Below, piece by piece: positions 6,250 to 14,891 of a stretch of DNA of 64,000 nucleotides (its first letter is position 1; every line of letters starts with the position of its first letter). Below the pieces are notes generated by a model. It saw only the letters and a program-made list of their open reading frames with translations, did not search any database and had not been told where the DNA came from. Location of the stretch: the NCBI GenBank assembly GCA_018713515.1, contig DVOO01000003.1, positions 1-64,000 on the forward strand, written 5' to 3'. The stretch is from Candidatus Scatomonas pullistercoris (lineage in GTDB: Bacteria; Bacillota; Clostridia; Lachnospirales; Lachnospiraceae). Both the position numbers and the translations under genes were made by a program.

Positions 6250-8736
6250 TCATAAAAATTTCCCTGTCCGGCTCTGCGGCGCATGGATGATCTCACTGCA
6301 TGTGCCGGATGCCACAATCCGGCCTCCCTCCCCGCCGCCGCCCGGGCCCATATCAATGATGTAATCCGCGTTCCGGATCACATCCAGATCATGCTCGATC
6401 ACAATCACCGTGGCTCCGTGCCCGATCAGTGTCTGAAAGACTCCCAGAAGCGTCTGCACATCCAGCGGATGCAGGCCGATGGTGGGCTCGTCAAAAACGA
6501 ATACCGAATCATCCTGGGTCTTGCCCATCTCACTGGCCAGCTTCAGCCTCTGGGCCTCCCCGCCGGAAAGGCTCGGCGTCTCCTCGCCCAGGGTCAGATA
6601 ACCGAGGCCGAGATCTTCCAGGATCTGCAGCCTCTGATGCACGGTTTTCAGGTTTTCGCAGGCTTTCAGCGCCCTGCGGATATCCATGGACATCAGTTCC
6701 GGAAGCGTGTAGGTCTGGCCCTGTTTATTCCGGTACCGTATTTTTCCGGCCTCCCTGGCATACCGGGATCCATGGCATTCCGGACAGGTAATCTGCACAT
6801 CCGGGAGGAACTGCACATCCAGGCTGATTATCCCTGTCCCATCGCAGACCGGGCAGCGAAGCTTTCCGGTGTTGTAGGAAAAATCTCCCGCCCGGTATCC
6901 CTTTTCTTTTGCGTCCGGCGTTCTCGCGAAAATCTTCCTCAGTTCATCGTGGACATTGGCGTAGGTGGCCACCGTGGAACGGACATTGATGCCTATGGGG
7001 GTGGCGTCGATCAGCTTCACCTGGCGGATGCCCTCCGCTTCGGCAGAGCGGACATGCTCCGGCAGCTTCTTTCCCTGGATGACTGCCTCCAGGGCAGGGA
7101 CAAGGCTCTCCAGGATCAGTGTCGTCTTTCCGGATCCGGATACACCGGTCACAGCCGTCAGACGCCCCTTGGGAATCTCTGTCTCCAGGGGCTGAACGGT
7201 ATGGATGGCTCCCGTGGAGAGACGGATTCTTCCGGCCCTGAACATTTCCTCCCCGGAAACCTCCGGCCTGATCCGCATTTTCTTTCCTTCCATAAGGAAA
7301 GGCCCGATCTGTGAGCTTCCGTTTTCCGCCAGAGACTTCGGGCTTCCCTGGGCAATTACCTGCCCGCCGGCATTGCCCGCGCCCGGCCCCATTTCAATGA
7401 TCCAGTCAGCCTTCGACAGGATCTGCGCGTCATGGTCCACCAGAACCACGGAATTGCCGTCATCAACCAGATCCTGCATCACGCCTGTCAGTCCGGCAAT
7501 GTTGGAGGGGTGGAGGCCGATGGAGGGTTCGTCCAGAACGTACAGCACGCCGGTGGTTCTGTTCCGGACGGCCCGGGCCAGCTGCATCCGCTGCCGTTCG
7601 CCGGTGGAAAGGGTGGAAGCCGCCCGGTCGAGGCTTAAATATCCGAGACCCAGGTCCAGCAGACGCTTTGCGGCGGGTCGGAAGGATTCACAGATGCTCT
7701 CCGCCATGGGTCTCATCTCCTCCGGAAGGGAGGCCGGCACCCGGCCCACCCATTCGCTGATCTCCGAGAGAGTCATCCGGCAGGCCTCGTCCAGAGAAAT
7801 TCCCAGAAGCTTCGGCGCTCTGGCATTTTCAGAGAGACGGGTGCCTGCGCAGTCCGGACAGGTATCCTGCTTCAGGAATTTTTCCACCCGCTTCATTCCC
7901 TTTTCATCCTTTACCTTAGCCAGCGCGTTTTCCACTGTATAGACCGCATTAAAATAAGTAAAGTCCAGTTCTCCTGCCTGATTCGTATTCTTGGAATGGT
8001 AGAGAATATGCTTTTTCTCCGGCGGACCGCTGTAGACGATCTCCTTTTCCCGGTCCGTCAGATCCCGGAAGGGAACGTCCGTGCGGACCCCCATGGCCCG
8101 GCAGACATCCGTCATCAGAGACCACATCAGAGAATTCCAGGGCGCCACTGCTCCCTGATCGATGGTCAGAGACTCATCCGGCACCAGAGAGGCTCTGTCC
8201 ACCCTCCGCACGATTCCCGTTCCATTGCAGGTACGGCAGGCTCCCTGGCTGTTGAAGGCCAGCTCCTCCGCCGAGGGCGCATAAAATCCGGTGCCGCACA
8301 CCGGGCAGCAAAGCTCCTGTCCGGCAGCCACCGCCAGAATTGGCTCCAGATAATGCCCATTGGGGCACCGGTGGCTGGCAAGCCTGGAAAACATCAGCCG
8401 GAGGCTGTTCAGCAGTTCCGTGCCCGTCCCGAAGGTACTCCGGATACCCGGGACACCGGGACGCTGGTGCAGGGCCAGCGCCGCCGGTACGTACAGCACC
8501 TCATCCACCTGGGCTTTGGCCGCCTGGGTCATCCGCCTTCTCGTATACGTGGAAAGGGCATCCAGATATCTTCTGGAGCCCTCCGCATAAAGTACCCCCA
8601 GGGCCAGAGAGGACTTTCCGGAGCCGGACAGCCCCGCGATCCCCACAATCTGGTTCAGGGGTACATCTACATCAATATTTTTCAGATTATGGACCCGCGC
8701 GCCGCGGATCTTTATATGCTCAATTTTCCGTTTCAT
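6250..8736 (-). CDS. UvrA-like ABC excinuclease ATPase
   Basis: The protein has 828 aa, shorter than canonical UvrA (about 940 aa). Two ABC modules are complete: Walker [12 protein letters not shown] near residue 35 and [10 protein letters not shown] near 500, signatures [12 protein letters not shown] and [12 protein letters not shown], and Walker B regions ending [11 protein letters not shown] and [11 protein letters not shown]. Zinc-binding Cys pairs are seen at CCPVCG, CRTCNG, CPVCDG and CPECHG. The size and the N-terminal [19 protein letters not shown] segment fit the class of UvrA paralogues that lack the UvrB-binding insertion. Members have been linked to drug tolerance or specialised DNA repair. 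The housekeeping uvrA is presumably elsewhere. GGGAG precedes the ATG. It shares its direction with the LysR gene at 8831. Confidence 0.85.
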   Translation of the reverse strand: MKRKIEHIKIRGARVHNLKNIDVDVPLNQIVGIAGLSGSGKSSLALGVLYAEGSRRYLDALSTYTRRRMTQAAKAQVDEVLYVPAALALHQRPGVPGIRSTFGTGTELLNSLRLMFSRLASHRCPNGHYLEPILAVAAGQELCCPVCGTGFYAPSAEELAFNSQGACRTCNGTGIVRRVDRASLVPDESLTIDQGAVAPWNSLMWSLMTDVCRAMGVRTDVPFRDLTDREKEIVYSGPPEKKHILYHSKNTNQAGELDFTYFNAVYTVENALAKVKDEKGMKRVEKFLKQDTCPDCAGTRLSENARAPKLLGISLDEACRMTLSEISEWVGRVPASLPEEMRPMAESICESFRPAAKRLLDLGLGYLSLDRAASTLSTGERQRMQLARAVRNRTTGVLYVLDEPSIGLHPSNIAGLTGVMQDLVDDGNSVVLVDHDAQILSKADWIIEMGPGAGNAGGQVIAQGSPKSLAENGSSQIGPFLMEGKKMRIRPEVSGEEMFRAGRIRLSTGAIHTVQPLETEIPKGRLTAVTGVSGSGKTTLILESLVPALEAVIQGKKLPEHVRSAEAEGIRQVKLIDATPIGINVRSTVATYANVHDELRKIFARTPDAKEKGYRAGDFSYNTGKLRCPVCDGTGIISLDVQFLPDVQITCPECHGSRYAREAGKIRYRNKQGQTYTLPELMSMDIRRALKACENLKTVHQRLQILEDLGLGYLTLGEETPSLSGGEAQRLKLASEMGKTQDDSVFVFDEPTIGLHPLDVQTLLGVFQTLIGHGATVIVIEHDLDVIRNADYIIDMGPGGGGEGGRIVASGTCSEIIHAPQSRTGKFL

Positions 8737-8830
8737 ACAGCTCCCTGCCGTCCCCGAAAGCCGCCGCGGCTATCCGGTGCATCCTTTCTGTTTTTCTGCG
8801 CGTCTGCCCGTTTTCCATCTGTATGCTTCC

Positions 8831-9730
8831 TCAATTTTCCCTGACAGTCACACGGGCCACCGCATCCAGAAACTGCCGCACATGGCTGCTTGGCTCCGGA
8901 GCGTACAGAAGCCCGAAGGGGATGGTATAATTCCACTCCACCGGCAGAATCTTCAGCAGCGGATGCACGTACCGCCAGTTTTCAATGGCCATCAGCACGC
9001 AGTTATTATTTTCACACTGATTAAAGGCCGCCACATCATAAAAATCGAAATCCACAATATGGATCTGCGGGTGATTTTTCCAGAGATCATCCCGGAGCAG
9101 ATCCACATAATGGCTCCAGTCCCTGCGCATAAGCATCAGGTCTTCCCCGTACAGGTCCTGGACCGTAAGCGTTTTCTTTTCCGCCAGGCGGTGATGAATC
9201 GACACCGCGCAGCAGATGGGCTCCCGGGAAATCTCAAGCCCTGCGCACTGGCGCAGGTTCAGCATGGTCTCGTCAAAGACTCCCGCCACCACATCGATAT
9301 TCTGCCCCAGATTGCCCAGGATTTCACGGGCATTTTCCGGAGTATTGTCAAAAGGGATCAGCTGAAACTTAATGTTGGGGCAGTATTTCTGCACCTTCGG
9401 CCAGAGATCCACCAGCACCTGGGCCGGCGTCATGGGCGAGGTTCCGATGCGGATTACACTGTCGCTCTCCTGCATGGCATTTCTGGCTCTCGTCACCGAG
9501 TCCCTGCAGTACTGGATAATATATTTCGTATCCTGATACAGGGACTGTCCCGCCTTGGTCAGCGTAAGGCCCCGGTGGGTGCGCACAAACAGCTGCAGAT
9601 CCAGGCTTTCTTCCAGAAGGTTAATCTGCTTGATAACCGCCGGAGGTGATATATACAGTTTTTCAGCCGCTTTGTTAAAGCTTCCTGAATCTGCCACGCA
9701 GAGGAATGTTTCAAGCTGCGGATTATACAT
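8831..9730 (-). CDS. LysR-family transcriptional regulator
   Basis: A 299-aa protein. The winged helix-turn-helix occupies residues 1-60 ([20 protein letters not shown], then [16 protein letters not shown]). From about residue 90 to the end is a two-lobed periplasmic-binding-like effector domain ([19 protein letters not shown]). Length and layout are normal. Upstream on the same strand is the broken aldo-keto reductase gene, a common kind of LysR target, so this may be the orphaned regulator of a decayed redox cluster. The effector is unknown. Confidence 0.85.
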   Translation of the reverse strand: MYNPQLETFLCVADSGSFNKAAEKLYISPPAVIKQINLLEESLDLQLFVRTHRGLTLTKAGQSLYQDTKYIIQYCRDSVTRARNAMQESDSVIRIGTSPMTPAQVLVDLWPKVQKYCPNIKFQLIPFDNTPENAREILGNLGQNIDVVAGVFDETMLNLRQCAGLEISREPICCAVSIHHRLAEKKTLTVQDLYGEDLMLMRRDWSHYVDLLRDDLWKNHPQIHIVDFDFYDVAAFNQCENNNCVLMAIENWRYVHPLLKILPVEWNYTIPFGLLYAPEPSSHVRQFLDAVARVTVREN

Positions 9731-9836
9731 AAACAGGACCGTCCTCCCTTTTCGATCAGATTCTTGCGGCCATCAGGAAAACTCCCCCGATCCCCCTGCG
9801 GCCTATGTATAATTATATTGGCTTCTGCATATTTTT

Positions 9837-10501
9837 TCAAGATGCAGGAGCTTTTCTGTGGGAAAGAATCCACTGCAGGATCGAGTCATCCTCAAACAGA
9901 ATATTGGCTCCTCCGTGGTAATTTCCCGTAATTCCTCTCTGGCTGAAATAGTCGTTGTCCGGTATTTCCACCTGGAGGACTCCTTCGATCTCCTCCTCGC
10001 TCCAGCCCGCATTCTGATAAGCGGCGCGCAGTCCGTCATAGGCGGCTCTGGCCCGTTCCGAGCCGTAATATTCATCGTTCTCCGCCATAAAAATATATAC
10101 GGCGACGCCGTTTTCCGCGATGGGCGCATATTCCCCTCCTGATAGGCCTTTTCCATCTGCCGGTACCCGGCGGAATAATTTCCGGCCGGCTGATGGATCA
10201 GGAGCAGATCGATATAATCTGTGCCCAGACGCTCCAGCGTTCTGTCCACTGCATCCTCCTGCTCATAGAAAGAGGGCCACAATTTGGTCTCCAGAAAAAT
10301 TTCCTCTCTGGGCAGGCCCGACTTTCTCATGGCCCGTCCCACAGCCTTTTCATTCACATAGGCGTTGGCCGTATCAATCAGGCGGCAGCCTCACTGCAGC
10401 GCCGCCAGCACGGAGACTTCCGCCTCATCGGGAGACAGCAGAAAGGTGCCGATCCCGGCCATAGGCATTTTGACTTCATTGTTTAATACTTTGTATTCCA
10501 T
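9837..10501 (-). pseudogene. Aldo-keto reductase / esterase chimera with in-frame TGA
   Basis: From the ATG at 10501 the product reads as an aldo-keto reductase (MEYKVLNNEVKMPMAGIGTF). Codon 37 is TGA (10391-10393), directly before [11 protein letters not shown], which holds the family's conserved Asp. The frame then continues as AKR to about EKAYQEG. There it joins, with a frame change, the C-terminal end of an alpha/beta hydrolase ([19 protein letters not shown], then [15 protein letters not shown]). The AKR Tyr-Lys-His residues and the hydrolase nucleophile are mostly missing. Two lesions are therefore present: a nonsense codon and a deletion fusion at about 10128-10140. Confidence 0.85.
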
Positions 10502-10568
10502 TACTTTTCATCCTTTCTCATTTTTTATATGGCTGTACATTCCGGAAGGAACCGGAAGCATCCTTTTT

Positions 10569-11738
10569 TCATTCGTAGCACTCATTGAGGATCTCCAGGA
10601 TTTCCTCATGGGTCATTTTTTTGTAGCTTCCCGCGGAAATTCCGCAGGAATCCGCGATTTCCTTCAGCTGGCTCCTTTCTGAGACTCCCACTTCCCGCAG
10701 GGTGGCGGGCAGGCCGATCTCCTGGACGAATTCCTCCAGGGCCTCTACCCCGGCCAGGGCCAGCTCCTCATCCGTTCTTCCTCTGCGGGAAATGCCCCAG
10801 ACATTTTCCGCGAAACGGACAAACTTCGGAAGCCCATATTTATAAATATGCCGGTAATATGCCGGCTGGATCACGGCCAGACCGCTGCCGTGGCTGCAGT
10901 TTGTGTATGCGCCCAGCTGGTGTTCCATATTATGGCACTCAAAATCACAGAGCTTTCCCATCTTGATCACACGGTTCTCCGCCATGGCGGCGTCCCACAT
11001 CAGATTGCTGCGGGCCGTGTAATCCTCCGGATTGCGGATGGCCGCCCGAAGATTGCGGATCACATTTTTCATCAGCGCTTCCATAATATCGTCCGATACA
11101 TTATCTTCATTGGGCGCGCTGAAATACGTTTCCATGATATGGCTTAGGGTGTCGTACGATCCTGAAACCATCTGGCGGACGGGCACACTGTAGGTATAAG
11201 TGGGATCCATCAGGGCAAACTGCGGATTCAGCTTGGGATAATCCCGGCCCGTCTTGATTTTCTTCTCCTCATTGGTGATCACCGCGCCCCCGTTGCACTC
11301 GCTGCCCGTTCCGGCTGCCGTAACAATCACCCCCAGGGGCAGCGGGGTATTTTCGATCACGCCGGGATGCGCCCAGAAATCCTCCCAGATGTCTCCCCGG
11401 TAGACTGCGGCCAGAGATACTGCCTTGCAGCAGTCCATCACGGAGCCGCCTCCCACAGCCAGGATCATGTCCACCTGCCTTTCTCTGGCCAGAGACGCCC
11501 CCTCCTGCACCTTGGCGTAGGTGGGATTGGGCAGGATGCCGGAAAACTCCACAATATTCTTTCCGGCTTCTTCCAGTATGCCTCTTACTTCCCGGTAGAT
11601 ACCGTTCTTCTTGACGGAGCCGCCTCCATAGGCCAGCATAACCGTTGCAAAGGGCTTCACCATACAGGCCAGATATTCCTTCACACAGCCCTGTCCGAAA
11701 AAGACCTTGGTAGAATTTTGAAAGATAAAGTTATTCAT
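10569..11738 (-). CDS. Iron-containing alcohol dehydrogenase (BdhA/YqhD type)
   Basis: A full-length 389-aa group III alcohol dehydrogenase. Residues 1-180 form the Rossmann-like NAD(P) domain (GGGSVKKNG at about 39-47, GGGSVMDCCKA at about 97). The C-terminal helical domain supplies the metal ligands Asp and His in SYDTLSHIMET, His in NMEHQLGAYT, and His in NCSHG. It should reduce aldehydes or ketones with NAD(P)H in the cytoplasm. It sits between two broken genes (AKR/esterase chimera, esterase lipoprotein) on the same strand and appears to be an intact survivor of a carbonyl-detoxification group. Substrate and cofactor choice cannot be read from the sequence. Confidence 0.9.
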   Translation of the reverse strand: MNNFIFQNSTKVFFGQGCVKEYLACMVKPFATVMLAYGGGSVKKNGIYREVRGILEEAGKNIVEFSGILPNPTYAKVQEGASLARERQVDMILAVGGGSVMDCCKAVSLAAVYRGDIWEDFWAHPGVIENTPLPLGVIVTAAGTGSECNGGAVITNEEKKIKTGRDYPKLNPQFALMDPTYTYSVPVRQMVSGSYDTLSHIMETYFSAPNEDNVSDDIMEALMKNVIRNLRAAIRNPEDYTARSNLMWDAAMAENRVIKMGKLCDFECHNMEHQLGAYTNCSHGSGLAVIQPAYYRHIYKYGLPKFVRFAENVWGISRRGRTDEELALAGVEALEEFVQEIGLPATLREVGVSERSQLKEIADSCGISAGSYKKMTHEEILEILNECYE

Positions 11739-11762
11739 TTTTATTTTCCTTCCTCTTTATTG

Positions 11763-12809
11763 TTACATCTGGGCCTCCCAGAATGCTGCCGCCTGATTGA
11801 TCCAGCCCTCCGCCGCCGTACCGGTTCCCAGCCCGAATCCGTGGCGCAGACCCGGGTAATGATGGAATTCAGTGGGAATTCCAAGGGAAGCCAGGGCATC
11901 CATTCTCTGCTGCATGGTTCTCCAGCTGGCAATGCCGTCGCTCTCCCCCACACAGGCGAAGGTGGGCGGATCGTTTTCTGTGTAATCCGAATGTCCCGTA
12001 TACTGCATAATGACAGCCCCCGGCCTTGGAAGATCCGCTCCTCCAAAAGCGGCAGGGCCGTAGGAGCCGAGCCAGGCTGCCATCCGCCCGCCGGCGGAGC
12101 CTCCCCACAGAGAGTAGCAGTCCGTGCTGACCTGCAGCTCTTCGGCGTGGTCAAATATAAATGTGATGGCCCTGGCCAGATCTTCGCAGGCCGTCTGGGC
12201 GCCGGGGCGGTAGATCAGGGCGAAGGCATTATATCCCATTCTGGAAAGCTCCAGGGCATGGGGAAAGCTGTCCTGCATGGCCCCCACATAGGCAAAGCCT
12301 CCGCCGGCATTGCACACGGCAAAACGGCTGCCCGGTTCTCCCCGGAAAAAGAACAGGCCTGTATCCTCCTTCTCCGGGTCCTCCGCTTTTTCCTCTTCCG
12401 TGTAAATATCATAAAACACCGTATTGCCTGCCTCCGCCTGGTCTTTCAGATAATTTACAATATCCACCGTTTTATTGGGATCTATGTTGCTGTACCAGGT
12501 CAGCTGCAGACTTCCCAGCGTATCTCCGCTGTAATAACTGCTGTCCACGGGAAAGATCAGACGGCCGAAATCTCCAAATGCAGGATCATGGATCACCTGG
12601 TCGATCGGCGTATCCAACTAAAAATCCTCCCCTCCATCCGCGGCTGTGCCATCCGCGTCCTTCTTTTCTCCTTCTTCCCTCTGCTGCTCCTCTGCCGCCC
12701 CTGCCGTCCCGGCGCTGCCGGAAGCGGGGGTTTCCGTCTCCGCCTGGGCGCATCCCGCCAGAAACAGAGTCAGGCAGAGGGCTGCCGTCAGAAACAACCG
12801 GCTGCTCAT
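11763..12809 (-). pseudogene. Alpha/beta-hydrolase lipoprotein interrupted by TAG
   Basis: The first part from 12809 is a lipoprotein signal (lipobox LAGC) with an acidic linker, 63 codons. An in-frame TAG follows at 12618-12620, and the same frame continues for 284 codons as an esterase. The hydrolase keeps an oxyanion loop (CNAGGGFAYVG), the nucleophile elbow GGSAGG, an Asp in GESD and the catalytic His in LRHGFG. So only one nonsense base separates an exported signal from an otherwise complete BD-FAE-like esterase. It is either a recent pseudogene, or the second part starts independently at a TTG just after the stop, giving a cytoplasmic enzyme; no good ribosome site supports that. Stop-codon readthrough is a remote alternative. 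Confidence 0.75.
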
Positions 12810-12846
12810 CGTTTTCTCACCATCCTTCTTCTGATAGGATTATTGT

Positions 12847-12884
12847 AAAAAAAAAGAGACCTCCGCAGAAGTCTCCTTTTGTTA
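12847..12884. terminator. Bidirectional terminator hairpin
   Basis: GAGAC (12856-12860) pairs with GTCTC (12871-12875); the stem extends slightly inward. It is followed by CTTTTGTT on the plus strand and by nine T on the minus strand. It ends minus-strand transcription from the broken gene at 12931-13135. Confidence 0.6.
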
Positions 12885-12930
12885 TGGAGTAATTACCGAA
12901 AGGTTTTCATGCCCGGTACGGTTATTCTTG

Positions 12931-13135
12931 TCACCTCTCATACGATCCATATACAATATCTGAATTTTCTGAAGACCGGCGGATCCATCCGGAAGCCCAG
13001 TCGAGAAGAAGCGCCGACAGTTCCTCCAGCTCCTCCGCGGATATCTCTCCCTCCTGTTTCAGCCTCTGCCCGGTCTCCAAAACATTTCTCTGCGGCCTTC
13101 CGGTAGTCTTCCATCCATCTGTCGATTGAAAACAT
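12931..13135 (-). pseudogene. Short frameshifted gene, possible nucleotidyltransferase stub
   Basis: A strong ribosome site (GGAGG, about 7 nt) precedes the ATG at 13135. The first 22 codons (MFSIDRWMEDYRKAAEKCFGDR) resemble the start of small nucleotidyltransferase-domain proteins. Credible coding then resumes in another frame (RLKQEGEISAEELEELSALL, then SDIVYGSYER and a stop at 12931). It looks like a gene with an internal deletion and frameshift. The family assignment is weak. Confidence 0.4.
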
Positions 13136-13232
13136 TTTTTCTCCTCCGTTTTTAAATCCTGCTTCGCCTGATGGGCAATGACATTTTGTACCCGGAAATT
13201 ATCATAACATAACAGGCGGCAGAAAAATACGG

Positions 13233-13340
13233 TATAAAGGACGAGACGATTCCGCAGGGAATTCGGGCTTAAAAAGCCTGCATTCTGCGGGATCGTCTCA
13301 TCCCTGTTTCTCAGAAGCTGAAAATCGGTATTAACCGGCA
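13233..13340. repeat. Palindromic element, copy 1
   Basis: An imperfect inverted repeat of about 28 bp (13239-13270 with 13274-13303, containing GAGACGAT and CCGCAG on both arms) is followed 17 nt later by TCGGTATTAACCG. The left side is GGTATAAA. A second copy with the same order and spacing lies at 63390-63500, next to an IS1182-like transposase remnant. Here it directly follows the 3' end of metF and could also act as its terminator. Confidence 0.75.
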
Positions 13341-13348
13341 GCCCCTCT

Positions 13349-14227
13349 TCAAATCCCGGCCTGCTTCAGCAGCTCCGGTACCTTGTCCTCCCAGCCGAGG
13401 GCCATAATGTGTACGCCCTGGCAGTAGGGTCTGCATTCTTTAATAATCCGCGCGGCAATCTCCACACCGGTGATGCCCGCCTTCGTTTTTTCCTTGTCTT
13501 TCTTCAGTTCCTCGATCATCTCATCGGGGACATGGATGCCGGCCACGTTGTTGTTCATAAACTTCGCCATTCCCGCGGATTTGGGAATGATGATTCCCAC
13601 CTGCACCGGCTTGCCGAACTGTTTCGCCTTTTCCATAAATTTAATAAATTTCTCCGGCTCGAAAACCGCCTGGGTCTGGAAATATTCCGCCCCGGCCCGG
13701 ACCTTCCGCTCCATCTTCGCAAGCTGCGCGTCCACGGAATCGCTGCAGGGAGATACCACCGCGCCCTTGGCAAACTTCGGCGGCTCGCCCACCAGCTCGT
13801 TTCCTCCCAGATCTCTGCCTGATTCCAGCTGCTTCACCGCATGAATCAGGGAAACTGAGTCAAGATCAAAGACGGGCTTTGCCTGGGGATGATCGCCCAG
13901 CTTCGTGTGGTCCCCCGTCAGAAGCAGCAGGTTCTCAATGCCGAACATGGCCGCGCTTAACAGGTCAGACTGCAGGGCAATCCGGTTTCTGTCACGGCAG
14001 GTCAGCTGATAGATCGGCGTCATTCCCTGATCCAGCAGCGCCTTGCTCACGGCCAGGGAGCCCAGGCGCATCACGGAGGACTGGTTGTCCGTCACATTCA
14101 CCGCCGTCACGCCGCTCAGATACTTTTTCGCGTCCACCAGCATATGCTCCACATGAAAACCCTTGGGCGGGCCCACTTCCGCAGATACAACAAATTCACC
14201 ACGTTCAAATAACTCCGTAATCTTCAT
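13349..14227 (-). CDS. metF: Methylenetetrahydrofolate reductase catalytic subunit
   Basis: A 292-aa TIM-barrel flavoprotein that reduces 5,10-methylene-THF to 5-methyl-THF. Family features include the N-terminal VVSAEVGPPKG strand, TVNVTDNQSSV-like substrate loop (VNVTDNQSSVMRLG), LTCRDRN, the FAD-contacting LLLTGDHTKLGDH and the later QTQAVFEPEKF. It lacks the C-terminal regulatory domain of eukaryotic enzymes. It follows metV by 39 nt and rnfC2 further upstream, which marks it as the acetogen-type MetF of a multi-subunit MTHFR rather than a stand-alone NADH enzyme. It probably supplies methyl groups for methionine synthesis or Wood-Ljungdahl carbon flow. Confidence 0.93.
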   Translation of the reverse strand: MKITELFERGEFVVSAEVGPPKGFHVEHMLVDAKKYLSGVTAVNVTDNQSSVMRLGSLAVSKALLDQGMTPIYQLTCRDRNRIALQSDLLSAAMFGIENLLLLTGDHTKLGDHPQAKPVFDLDSVSLIHAVKQLESGRDLGGNELVGEPPKFAKGAVVSPCSDSVDAQLAKMERKVRAGAEYFQTQAVFEPEKFIKFMEKAKQFGKPVQVGIIIPKSAGMAKFMNNNVAGIHVPDEMIEELKKDKEKTKAGITGVEIAARIIKECRPYCQGVHIMALGWEDKVPELLKQAGI

Positions 14228-14266
14228 GATCGATTGCTCCTAATCCTTATAATATTTGCCGTTTCT

Positions 14267-14890
14267 CTATTTTGAAACTTCATCATCCGTTGCAAAATTC
14301 CGCACCTGCGTGGGACACTTCAGCACATCCAGGCGCCCGATCTGCGCAAGTCTCCGGTAAATGCGCTCCCATCCGCACTCCATGTCGCCGTCCACCTCGC
14401 ATTTTCCGTTCTTCGCGCCGCCGCACTGGCCGTTGACCAGGCTCTTGGAGCAGGCCGTAATGGGGCAGATCCCGCCGGTCAGATTCAGATAGCACTCCCC
14501 GCACTGGCCGCACTGGTATTCCAGAGGCGTCACGCCCTGGAAACCCGGCAGGGGATACGTATCGCAGGCCGCGTACACCGGCTTTTCTTCCAGATAGCCC
14601 GCGATGGTCTGCACGCCCACGCCGCAGGACAGAACCAGCACTGCGTCCGCTTCTTCGATCTCGCCTTTATGCTTTTCCAGACGCAGCTTCATATTGTCCG
14701 GATTACATATGTAATCTGTCGTGATGCTTCCCGTCACCATGCCCTTGGCCGCCAGATCTTTTTCAAATTCCTCCGCCTCTTTTTCCGGAAAATGGACTTC
14801 CGCGCATCCCCGGCAGTTGATGATGAAAACTTTCTTTCCCTCCGTCAGGGAGACAATCGTTTCTCTGGATTTTAATTCTGTGATCAGCAT
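14267..14890 (-). CDS. metV: MTHFR accessory subunit MetV
   Basis: A 207-aa protein of the zinc/iron-sulfur MTHFR_C family that partners MetF in acetogens. Conserved cysteines are seen in NCRGCAEVHFP, YICN, SCGVGVQT, the cluster YQCGQCGECYLN, GGICPITACSKSL and NGQCGGAKNGKC. The C-terminal ECGWERIYRRL helix is typical. MetV anchors MetF and carries the cofactor that links the flavin of MetF to the electron donor. It starts 1 nt after the stop of the RnfC2 fusion gene, so the two are translationally coupled. The fusion protein carries a second MetV-like domain. Confidence 0.9.
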   Translation of the reverse strand: MLITELKSRETIVSLTEGKKVFIINCRGCAEVHFPEKEAEEFEKDLAAKGMVTGSITTDYICNPDNMKLRLEKHKGEIEEADAVLVLSCGVGVQTIAGYLEEKPVYAACDTYPLPGFQGVTPLEYQCGQCGECYLNLTGGICPITACSKSLVNGQCGGAKNGKCEVDGDMECGWERIYRRLAQIGRLDVLKCPTQVRNFATDDEVSK

Positions 14891-14891
14891 A

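Noticed and set aside
6283-8844. Long plus-strand frames opposite the UvrA-like gene
   Set aside because: They mirror the codon pattern of the real gene on the other strand; similar shadows lie opposite most cbi, rnfC2, leu and hyd genes.
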